NCBI RefSeq assembly: GCF_947172395.1
Contig: NC_069090.1
Location: forward strand, 5,776,291-5,840,290
Source of the DNA: Bicyclus anynana
Lineage: Eukaryota; Arthropoda; Insecta; Lepidoptera; Nymphalidae
Reading direction: 5' to 3'
DNA length: 64,000 nucleotides
The translations under genes and the position numbers were made by a program. Below are positions 1 through 12,100 of this stretch, piece after piece. The first letter of the stretch is position 1. Every line of letters starts with the position of its first letter. Below the pieces are notes generated by a model. The model saw nothing but the letters and a program-made list of their open reading frames with translations. It searched no databases and was not told the origin of the DNA.

Positions 1-122
1 AAAAAATAAAAATATTCAATATGGCTGTTGATCATAGGACGTGCGCTGTCAGCTGTAATATTTTTTTATTTCTTTGTATTTATTACGCCTAAAAATGTTG
101 TGATCACTATAAATACGTGAAT
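1..122 (+). promoter_or_regulatory. USP32 5' flank / 5' UTR
   Basis: AT-rich leader directly before the USP32 start codon. A TATAAATA-like string at 109-116 is too close to the ATG at 123 to be a normal TATA box for this start, so I treat the stretch as probable 5' UTR plus proximal flank. The ATG context (A at -3, G at +4) is favourable. The transcription start cannot be placed from this sequence. Confidence 0.4.
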
Positions 123-180
123 ATGGGTGTGAGAGATTCAAAACCGAGTTTTATTTCTTACGACGATGCGGCGAAGCGAG
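123..180 (+). CDS. Usp32: USP32 exon 1
   Basis: Encodes residues 1-19 plus one base. The N terminus MGVRDSKPSFISYDDAAKR matches the start of vertebrate USP32. Gly2 and Ser6 fit the MGxxxS N-myristoylation consensus. Donor GT at 181-182; the split codon G|TG (Val) is completed by exon 2. Confidence 0.9.
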
Positions 181-3100
181 GTATTTGGTGATATTTAAAT
201 GAAGTGCGTTGTATTTTCCGAAGAAACATTGCCAATTTGGTGTTTAATTTGCAGTGTCTGATAGTGAGTTGAGGCGTATACGTGAGGCGTTTAAGCGATG
301 TGCCGGGGCGAACGGGTCGGCCTTGAGTCTGGAAGCTTTCGTCCACGAAGTGTTGTGTGATGGAGTCCCGCACGAGGTATCAGAGTGGCTGTATCAAGCT
401 TGTGGTGGAACCAAACGAGGCATTACGTTTAAAGACTTGCTCTGCGGTGTCGTGGTGCTTACCAAAGGCAATATCGAGGAGAAAATAAAGTAAGGAGTGC
501 CACAACCATTTTTATAATCAAATTCTTCACTTGAATCATTGCTTGATAAACTGCAGTTCTGATATTTACATATTTATTTTATTACAATAAAGTGCTGAAC
601 CAAAAAAATAAAGAAATTCTTTTAGTAAATTATTAAGTTACTTCATAGTTAGTTATAAGTTTTTTTTTCGGTCCATAAACAGATTCCTCTGGACATTATA
701 TGTCAACAATCAAAATGATAACAGCACATACATTTATAAGAGAGATTTTGCAAGAGCCTTACACTTGGAGAACACATCCTTACATATCACAGAAGCCCAC
801 CGAACGATTGAAATATTAACAAGCTTATTTGGGAGTGGGGAAAAGGTCACATTTGACCAGTTCCGGTCTTGGCTGCTCATACATAAAGGTGCTACAGTGC
901 TATCCAAGTGGCTGCTCTGTGATAAAGGCAATGTTGCACAGGATTTGGAGACCCCTACCTTCTATCAGAGCCTAGCTGGTGTCACACACTTAGAAGAAAG
1001 AGTAAGTTTCAATATTTTTTTTTGCGTCCAGTTATATAACCTGTGTGTATTAACTTGACACCTGGCTACCAAACACATCCATGCAAATACAGTGCAAACA
1101 TTATTTGAGCTAGGTGTCAAATTAGTTTGCACAAACTGTAACTATTAGCGACGAGTCACTTGACATTAAACTAATTGATGTTCGTGTTGTAGTTTTTTGG
1201 GTACAACACAACTCTTCTATAGTGGATAGCTTGAGCCTTTTGGTCTTACCCGGCGTAATTAGCAATTTGGCAGAACTATTTGTTAAGACTAAGACCATTT
1301 GTTATTATGCAAGACTGTTTATTTAGTATGTATTATTATATTAAATTTAAATTTTAAACCAAACAAAAGGCCAGAATAAATAATTATGCATTGTCTCCTC
1401 TCATGTTTCATAATGAATCCTTGGAAAAAGTTATTAAAAGTTTTAAACCTCAACACATTCCTTCTTTCATCAAGGATCTACTGACCAATATACTAAGAGT
1501 GCTTATTTTACTAACATGGATGTTTATTGTACCTACATATTATATGAGCATCAATACTGATAAGACTAGACCTATGGATACCTAGTCTGATAGAGAAAGA
1601 AGTTATCTAAATTGATATACTATATATATTAGTAATAAATAAGATTCTTGTGTTGATAAAACAGTAAGATACTGAGAAATGGAATTTCTATTAATATTGC
1701 CTTAAAACTGTTGTTCATTCAAAACATAGCTTAATTACCCTTTGGATTTGATGATTTTCAATTGTTTTTCTATTAAGTTTGGATACTTTATTACTAAAAT
1801 TGGCAATATGTATTTTTATTTAATTATTATTTGCAATGCACTAAAAGGTTTTTGACTTCATGCAATATCCATCAATGCACCATTAATTTGACCATTGATC
1901 ATTGACAGACTCAAAGTTAGTGAATAAGGCAGTTGATAAGTTTGCTTTGGGTTTTTTTGTTTCTATGTATGTATTTTATTGTTATAAATCCAGCATGTAT
2001 TTTAATATAAGCATATTACTTTTCAACACATAATCCATTACTGACTCATCATAAAGTAAAGAAGAATAAATATTTTTACAATAATTTGTTGATAAATAAC
2101 CACACTGTCTGGTCTGTGGTGGATATGTTAATTATTCTAAATAATAATGATATCACAGTCAAAAGTGATCATTTGTAAGCAAAAAAAAAATTCCACTGAA
2201 TTACTTATTTGACTTAAATGTTGATTTTAAAATCATGGCCAAATATGAAGCAGTTTTTTATATTCATTAACTAAATTATATTATGGTGAAACTGTAAAGT
2301 CTCATAAAACAGTATATACATACATATTGTATTGTAAGTTTCATTGTACTTACTATTAACTAAATGAAATTAAGTCACCTTTCTGCACCTCAGTTTCAAC
2401 ATGTTAGTAACATTTCTAATGGTATATATAGTCTTTGTGCTTCTATGCTTTGTGCATTGTTTTAATCACTGTGTATTTGGATTCTGCATGCCCGCTGTAT
2501 GCAAGAATGAGTGTGTGCAAGGCTTATTTCGAGTTTCTATAACACAAGAGAAATTTCTCCCAACTTTACTGGCTAACAGTAATTTGAAATAGTAATAGAC
2601 ATTTTCAAAGCTCAACTGGTGAAATAATACTATAATGCTAATTTGTGCCATCAGGCAGCATTGCTTGGCTGGCTTGGTTTCAGTTAGAATGGTGTGGTTG
2701 TGAGTGTCATAAGTTTACATGTGTAGGGCAGCACATTGTACAATGTGTTTCTTCCATGTCCTGTAACATTGTTCTATATTGGAGATGGTATTCCATTTAA
2801 CATTAGGTGGGCCATCTGTTACAAGTGGTATTACAGGTGGTATTAACATTAATTAATTATTTATGTTATTGTAGAGGGGCGGTATTAGTATAGGTATAAA
2901 TAAGAGGGTATTTGATGACTTGTGCTCAGTATGCTTATTAGGCACTGTAGACACCGTCATGCTGCCAGTCGCGTTTGTGATTTTATGCAATAATGTTTTG
3001 TGTTGTAATTATTGATAATGTTTTTTTATTGTTTATCATAAATTGTTTAGTGTGGGCATGGAGAATATGTTGGGTAGGGAAGGAGTGTTGATGCATTTTA

Positions 3101-6100
3101 AAGGGATCCCTTTAAACCTACTCCCAAGGTCGCAAGACCTGGGACCTGCTCGAGGTGTTTCTTCTTCTTCTACTTGTACTATTAAAAAAATCAAAATGAA
3201 AGATAATCTCAATGTTTTCTTTTGAACAGGCTTACTGTACATAAACCAATGGAATGTTTATCAACAAACAAATTAATAATCAGGGTATTTAGAATAGTTT
3301 TATTCAACTTGTTCTTAAATTAATGACAATAAATTTGATAAATAATCTTAGAACAAATAGATAATTTATTTAATATCTTTTAAATAATATTTTATAAAAT
3401 AACAATAAATTTTAATTTTGTTTGTAAACATACCACATCGAGTTTGGCTTTTGTATAGTTAGTTATATGCCTAACTAGTGGAGAGAGGACAATTAATTAA
3501 TACTTGCATATTGTTACCTAACCATTATCTCTCACATTGTCTTTTTGTCTTATCTTTATGTATGTTTATATGGCAACAACCCCAAGCAAAAGTAATTTTT
3601 CTTATTAATTAGCTAACATACATTTCTGTGTTCTTCAATTGAGTGTACAAAGTAATTAATTACAATTTTATCTTTGAGGTCTCCATTTTGATTTATTTAT
3701 AAATGCATTATATTCTTATGATGACCTACTGTGGATGAGTTAATTTATTAATATTGTAATGATCATTTTGTTAAGTTTGAATGGCTTTATTTTCAATAGC
3801 TTTGTGTATTTCATTAGTGAAAAAAAAATTATAAACCATATTTTTATTTATAAAAAAAAATTGTTTGCTTGCAATTACTTATATTCAAACATTTTTTTTT
3901 ATTAAATGTGTCGAAATCGAAACTAACACCGTGATAGTTAGTTCCCTCCTGTGATACTTGTAAGTGGTTTTATTGAGGAAATATATAAACTAACCGCAGT
4001 TTTAGACTCTTATCGCATACTTATTAGCAGTGGGTTTTACGCGAGCAAACACAGGTTTAAAAGGAAAAAGTATATTATTACTAAACTAGTAAAAATTTTA
4101 ATCGTTTTCCTTTCCTTATGGCCCATTTGGCCCTCTGTGTTATGTCATTCGCCGTCAGTGGTCACAGGCCTCCTTTCTTATAGTAGAGTTGAAACCCACC
4201 ACACTACTCTAATGTTTATTCGATTTCACGACTTCACGACATCGTACCGGAACGTTAAATCGCTCGACGGTACGCCTTTGCCGATAACAAGCCACGACCG
4301 AATTGTCGAAAAAACAATCGGCCCAGCCATAGATCGAATCCAGGACCTCCGTCTTGTAAATCCACGGAGGTCGTCAAAAAAAGCTACGCTTGCAGCAGGC
4401 TTTGATTTATTAGAGCCCTTAGACCTCTTTAATCCGCCTTTAGACCTCAATAATCCAGCCCTTACAGTAGTATCTCTGTAAAAATGGAGTAACTTCTCCC
4501 GTTTTCCCAACATTTCCCTTCACTGCTCTGCTCCTATTGATCGCAGCGTGATGAAAGTATACTATATATAACCTGCCCAGGAGTATGAAGAATAATTGTA
4601 CCAAGTTGTCTAGTAGTTTTTGTTTCTATAACGATCATACAGACAGACAAAAATTTTACTGATTGCATTTTTGGCATCAGTATTGATCACTAATCAGCTC
4701 CTGATAGTTATTTTGGAAATATATTTCATGTACAGAATTGACCTCTCTACAGATTTATTAAAAAGTATAAAAGATAGATAAAAGTTGTTATTACTACATT
4801 TACCTTAAATTATATAATCCGCGCGTACGCAATACACACTCGCCCTTATAGGTTGCTAAAGTTCGGCCATTGATCTGCAAACTGAAAACCAGTTCCGCCA
4901 AGGTTAGATAAGCAAGCTTATTTGACGTGCCTGTGGAAAATGCAACATTACCCCTAAGGCTCTCATTCCATTGAGGATAAGCAAAATATCCCTGCGATAG
5001 AGCGATGCTAAGCTACACTTACACCGAGATCCTGAACCCTTGAAACCTGCAACTTTCCAAAGCTACCAAAGTTATAACTCCATAAGCGCCATTCGCACGA
5101 GAGTTTTTTTAACAGACGTTATAAAAGCGTTCAAATACAACAAATGCATTCCCAAGTATATTAAGTACTTCACACGACAAATGGGTTCGATTCCCACAAC
5201 TGGAAAAGATTGGTGTGTTGAGCATGGGCGTTATCTAGTGTCTGGGTGTATTTATACATTATATATAAGTATTTATATGTAGTTTAAAGATATAATATAT
5301 AGTAAAATCCTACACCCAGACAAAATAGCCTAGCAGGATCGTGATGTTTGATCCTTACAAAAGGCCTATGTCATGTGGATGTCTGTCAATTAATCCACAA
5401 TAATAATAAATAAGTCCACAAATTATATCATCATCATTGCTGATATTTGATTTAATTGAAGATCTGAACCCTTGAAACCTTCCAAAGCCACAACGCTTTT
5501 TTTATTCTCTACAAGTTAGCCCTTGACTACAATCTGGTATACCTATTAATTAACCGATATTCATGAGACTGACACTGGAAGATAGAGAATGTGATGAGAG
5601 AGCAACGTATTATAGGCTACTTAATTAAACAATAGTTTCCACAAACAATGGTTTTCAAAGAACAAACGCAAAAAGCCCTAACCACTCGGTAATTTACTAT
5701 TAAAAGTTTTACTTTAATAAAGAAATCATGAAAGTTTGACTACAACGATTTACCACATTTTTAATCCATCTTTAAAGTCTCCAAAGCAATGATCGTTGAC
5801 CATACATCCTGAGTTTTATGACATTTTTTGAAACCTTATAATTGGTTTGTTTGTTCGTTTTCTTTCTTGTTAAATAAGGCTGTGGTTATGTGAAAAAAAT
5901 AATACAATAAAATACTGCTTCAAGTGTTACTTCGCCGCTTACTCACCGGCGAACTTTTTGAGCAAGAGGGATAAAAAAATTACCTATTTAATTATTTATA
6001 AATCATATTATCATCTCCATATACGGGGGTATACTTGGGTTCCGGCCGACGTTATATTGGTCGGTGGACCCCTTTTTTTTCTTACCCTGAAGACCCATTA

Positions 6101-9100
6101 CAATTCTGTATTGGAGCAAGAAGTTCCCATCTTGTAAATTTTTTACGTACAGTGCCTACACTGGTTAACAACCTTAAGCACGCTACACTTTGCGAGCCCT
6201 GCTACCCTATAGTTAAGCCACTGAAATAAATATTGAAAATTAAAAGAAAACACTATCTTGTAAGCGCGTAAGTCTGAGCGTAATTTTTTTTTCAGGATAT
6301 AATAGAGCTAGAGAAATGTTTTTGGTCCCTTCGCAACGCGGCGCCAACTGGGGAGCTGGATGCTACCAGCATGCGTGGTCTCCTGTCCCCACCCCTACCT
6401 CGAGCTGCCTTCGAGGGTACCTTCCTCGCTTTTGATGAGAACAGAGACGGCCATATTGACTTCAAGGAACTCTGTTGTGGTCTTAGTGCAGCCTGCAGGG
6501 GACCCACTACTGAGAGACTAAAATGTGAGTCTATTGAATTATTTTTGTCTATCAATATTACTTACTTTATGCCTGTTTGTAGTTATTGCTGGGATTATAA
6601 ATTGCAGTATTTCTTTGCGTGTTAATTACTTATAATTGTAATTTTATAACTCATGAACGGGCTCGCCTATCCAAACCAGATGTTTAGGCTTTGTTCGGAC
6701 TATTTAGTAGATGGCTTATGTGATGTTTGCAGAAAATCGGTGTAGCGGTTCTTCATTTATCACATTTTTCGTAACAAAAGAATTCAGGGGTAGGGTAGGG
6801 GTAGTGTAGGGTAGGGATAGGGAAGAAGTGCACATAAGTCAAAGCGAAGCTTGACCGGGTCAGCTAGTGTGCTGTATTTCCTTTTGTTTAAATACAAATA
6901 TATTTGTCACTTTTTTTAAATATAACCATTATACCCGACCCGTTGCCCCTATAATGGTACGCGTCCACATATCCGCATCGTACGACTGTACGAGTAAGTA
7001 TCGGATCCATCGCATCAATAATAGAGTTTATTTGTATTATTTTTAATTACCGCTTACTTGTTTGCCCGCAAATCCGGTAAAAACGCATTCCTTTCGAACG
7101 ATAACTCATATAAAAAAAGAAATGTCGCAGTTAACTGGTTTTAAATCTAAAACGACATTTATTTATATAGAAAACACATTCTGGAAGCTATTTGTACACA
7201 CATCTCTGTGTCTACATGGATCTGATAAAATCGCTTGACGTCAGGTGACGTTCGTATTTACAGTATCGTGTTAGTAAAGATAATATCTTTTTGACAACAA
7301 TTTTGGCTGAGTGATGGTAATTTATTGTAATTTGTACACTAATATTATATAGAGGAAAGATTTGATTGTATGTTTGCATTGAATAGGCTCTGAAACTACT
7401 GGACTTATTTGAAAAATTCTTTCACCAGTGGAAAGCTTCATTATTAAGGAGTAACATAGGCTATATTTTATCCTCGTATTGCCACGGAAATGAGAATATA
7501 TACATAAAGTTTTTTTTTTTTTTTTTTTTTATTCTTTACAAGTTAGCCCTTGACTACAATCTCACCTGATGGTAAGTGATGATGCAGTCTAAGATGGAAG
7601 CGAGCTAACTTGTTAGGAGGAGGATGAAAATCCACACCCCTTTCGGTTTCTACACGGCATCGTACCGGAACGCTAAATCGCTTGACGGTACGTCTTTGCC
7701 GGTAGGGTGGTAACTAGCCACGGCCGAAGCCTCCCACCAGCCAGACCTGAACAAATTAAGAAAATCTCAATCTGCCCAGCCGGGGATCGAACCCAGGACC
7801 TCCGTTTTGTAAATCCACCGCGCATACCACTGCGCCACGGAGGCCGTCAAAAAAGTAAAAAAAGTAGACAGTAGTGGAGTCCCGTGTCTCCTCTTGCATG
7901 GGATTCGGTTATTTTTTTTTTAATAATAGTAGCTTGATTTATGTAGCAACATGAACTGGGGCCTTTATCTAGGTAATGCTACATATCGCAGGATATTGTT
8001 CTAGTGCATATGCTTCACTTACTTCTACCGCATTTACAAGTAAACTACCCAGATTTTTTTTTAATTAACCAATATGTAAGGTCATACTATTTATTCACTA
8101 TTATTGTGTGGTCTTTAGGTATATTTGTTTCATATCACGGCACAAAAAGATCAACAAATAAATAAGATACGTTAATTGGAAAAAAGGATATTAATGTTAG
8201 GAAAAAAGCAATATGCCACAACCTCTGGGATTTTGTTATTCATACGTGTCCATTACTTACTCGTAATTATATCAGTACCTGAATACTGAAGCTTGCTTGT
8301 ATATTACGACATTTTTAGTTTAAAATACCAAGCCTAGTTTACAGTCTCTTTAATTATTTATTGTATTGTTGGTAATACATCTTGTAGTTGGTTGTAACAT
8401 AATGTGTTGGTAAAACAATAGTACTAATTATAGTTGGGCGCAATCTTTATGACGTCTCCAATATAAGCCGCAAGTACGCATAATATTGTTAATTATAACT
8501 AGGCTTTGTTTTTTTAAATTAAAAATGTCAAAATACACAAGCAAGTTTCAGTATGCAGACACTGATTGAATTACGAGTAAGACGGCCTCCGTGGCGCAGT
8601 GGTATGCGCGGTGGATTTACGAGACGGAGGTCCTGGGTTCGATCCCCGGCTGGGCAGATTGAGATTTTCTTAATTTGTCCAGGTCTGGCTGGTGGGAGGC
8701 TTCGGCCGTGGCTAGTTACCACCCTACTGTAGAAACCGAAAGGGGTGTGGATTTTCATCCTCCTCCTAACAAGTTAGCCCGCTTCCATCTTAGACTGCAT
8801 CATCACTTACCATCAGGTGAGATTGTAGTCAAGGGCTAACTTGTAAAGAAAAAAAAAAAAAGTATATTAATGGACTACGCGCAATTCATACGTAAAATAC
8901 GTTATAATCAAATCGCGTGAGGCATCTTCGGATGAGCAGTCTTCACGCCCCTGCGTAACCAGGGCCTGTAGCCAAGTGGCACGTCGATTCTTTTTCTACA
9001 AACGCTAACGCTTCGAAAACTAGAAAAATGTATGGAAATGACAGATCCGATCGACAACTTGACCACATGACCTGTCGATAGCAAATGTCATTCGTTTTTG

Positions 9101-12100
9101 AATTTTCGAAGCGTTTGCGATCGTAGAAAGAGAATTGTCGTGCCACTTAGCTACAGGCCCTACCTAAAATCTTGTAATGTGCAGCTTAAGAGTGTGCAAT
9201 ATGTAACTTGGTGGTTACAAATGGTTCTGGATTTCAGATTCTGGAAAAGTTAGGAGCCTGATATTTGGGTAAATGATATTTCAAAGTGTTAGCTTCGTTA
9301 TGACTATTCAAAATACACAATTTGTAAAACTCTTCTCGATAGTTTATTTTTTTGAAAAATACATGTTTTGCTCACATTTTGCTTTCAATCTCAGGAAAAG
9401 CAAACTTATTTTCTTAAATTTTTATTTTGTATAGAAAATTAGGCATATATCTTGAACACGGCCATTTTGTTTTTCGTTATGTTGTTTAATTTATTTATGT
9501 TATTTAATTAGGTAAAAATGGTTTTGGCGCTCACGTCATAAAATTTGCGTCGAGCGTCAATCGCTCCGTGTTTTTCACTCACGTGAAAGTCATAATTCGG
9601 CGTCTAATTTGCGCTTCGAATTTTATCCATATCGTACCGACGCGCTGCGCGCTCTTAACGCACGATGTTCGGATACATCATAAAGATTGCATCCGACTAC
9701 AGCTAAGGTAGTACCTACGCATTGCATTGTACTTTGTGTAACAGCCGAGATGAGCGTACACACAAGTAATCCGCCTGTAATAAAATACTCGTAACTGAAA
9801 CGACTGCCACCTTTTGTATGACACGTGCAATGTTCATCTTTCATTAATATGAAACTCGCTCAATTTCATGATCATTTTATGATGCTATAAATAGTTTACG
9901 AGATATTGTTGTTATATTTTTAATGATTGTGAAGAAACGAAACATTCAAGTATTTAATTGACTTCGCGAAGTGATTTAAGTAGGAATAAACAAACAGTAT
10001 AAAACATATAATTGAAGTTCTTTGTGTTTTTTTTATAATCTACTAGCGGACGACCGCGACTTCGTCCGCGTGGAATTCAGTTTTTCACAAATCCCGCAGG
10101 ATCCATGGAGTTTTCCGAGATGAAAAATAGCCTATGTGTTAATCATGAAATCCAAATTTCAGCCAAAACGCTTCAGTAGCCGCAAGAGATATAGTGCACA
10201 AGTGTGTGCGCAAGCATCGATATAAATCGTTAGATGGGCCCCTCCATACTAAAGAACGCGCAATTTTGCAAAGACGTGCACGCACATCTTCTCTTAGTAC
10301 GTAACAAGCTCATGCTGTGAGTGGACGTGGACTTGAAAAAATATTTACAGTTTTTTTTTTATTTTAACCCCTGAATTATGCCTTCGTGTTCATTTTGGAA
10401 GTGTAAAAACACAAGCCACAACATGAATAAGGAGAAATGTGTTACGAGTGATGACGTACTCAATGTGCGAAACCAATGACAATTCCGCGACGCTTTGAGG
10501 CCCATCTAACGATCTACGATCGATGTGCGCAAGCACAATTGCATTCTCTATTCCCACACTCACGTAGTCCGATGGGACGCAGGCCGACACGACCGGACCA
10601 TCGTGTCCAGTAATGTATAAATAGCTCAACAGTAGTCAAGCCTTAATAGCACAACGGTAAGAGCGGTTAGAGTCATCACCGAGGGGTGGTGGTTCGATCC
10701 TCACCCCGTTGGTCTATTGTCGTACCCACTCCTAGCACAGTCTTTCCCGGCTAGTTGGAGGGGAATGTGAATATTGGTCATATTATAAAAGATATGGCAA
10801 ATATTCTTTTAAAAAAAAATACCTACATATAACATGAAGGGAATTCTTTTTTGTACAAGTGAAAGGACGGTTCTACAATAATTTATTTTCAATTTCGTGC
10901 ACAACAACCTTGCATTTCCTGTTACTTATCTTTGATTGTGTGAACTCTGTTCCGATTTTTTAAATAAGAGTTCTCAACAAAGAGGTCCTCGGTTCGATTC
11001 CTAGCATGAGCCACTGTAGGATTTTATGATTTCTAAATTCGCTCAGGTCTGGTCTTCTGGACATTAGTTCGTAGCTACCACCCTACTGGCAAAAAACGTA
11101 CCTCCAAGCGACTTAGCGTTCCGGTATGACATCGGTATATTATTCTACCTGGTAGAAACTTGTGCCTCTTCCAAGTAAGCTCTCATCTTTGGCTGCATCA
11201 TCACTTATCATCAGGTGTGATCGGGCTAACTTGTCAAAATAAAAAAGAAACTTTGATCCTTTGCTGATAATTGTATTTGATTTAAACATGCTTCCGGACT
11301 ACGGTGGGTAATGTTTTTAATAATTATCAAGTACTTACTGTCCACAAGTTGTAAATAATGACGCAATTTATGGTGGAAGAGTACCTACCTACCTACAGCG
11401 ATATGGCGCTTACATGTTGAGTCAATACCAAGAACTGCTTCATTTTATCTTATACTAACATACACCGCACGGTTTCACTTGCGTAGTTCCCATTCCAGTG
11501 GGAATACGTATAAAATAGGTGAAGATGTATTCTATTGATAAAATTATTTTCACAATTCAGTAGCTACAGAAATTATGCCTGCAACCTCACAAACTTTACC
11601 TATTTATATTATTCGTATACAAGTATAAGTTCGATGAAGTTTGAAGACTACAAAGCTACTACTAAATAACTCCGCCTTCTGAACTGGTGGTACAGTATAG
11701 ATAGAGTAGGTGTAACATAAAGTCTTGAGGTTTCAAAATTGCTTCTACTAAGACTAAACGAAACGAACTTTCGAAATTTTCATTGAAAGATGTTTATTTG
11801 CGCATATGTGTTAAGTTATTTTCCAGTCCAGTGTAATATAGCGCACAAAGTTGGCAGAAGTTGTCCGGTATAATATAGTGCACAAACTTGGCAGAACTTT
11901 TTCTGTATAATAATTGGCAAAAGTTATAACGCACATAATTGGCAAAAGTTGTCCTGTGTAACATAGCGCATAAAGTTGGCAGAAGTTGTCCTGTGTAATA
12001 TAGCGTATAAAGTTGGCAGAAGTTGTCCTTTGTAATATAGCGCATAAAGTTGGCAGAAGTTGTCCTGTGTAATATAGCGCACAAAGTTGGCAGAAGTTGT

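Noticed and set aside
3951..4481. 176-codon plus-strand open frame in intron 3
   Set aside because: The 3' half is a minus-strand SINE-1 fragment and a retroelement relic; no domain, and the first residues are AT-driven.
8581..8660. tRNA gene
   Set aside because: A and B boxes belong to SINE-1; no complete cloverleaf, and the same head recurs in several SINE copies with poly(A) tails.
10638..10715. second tRNA-like sequence
   Set aside because: It is the head of SINE-2, with two related copies and a shared non-tRNA body.
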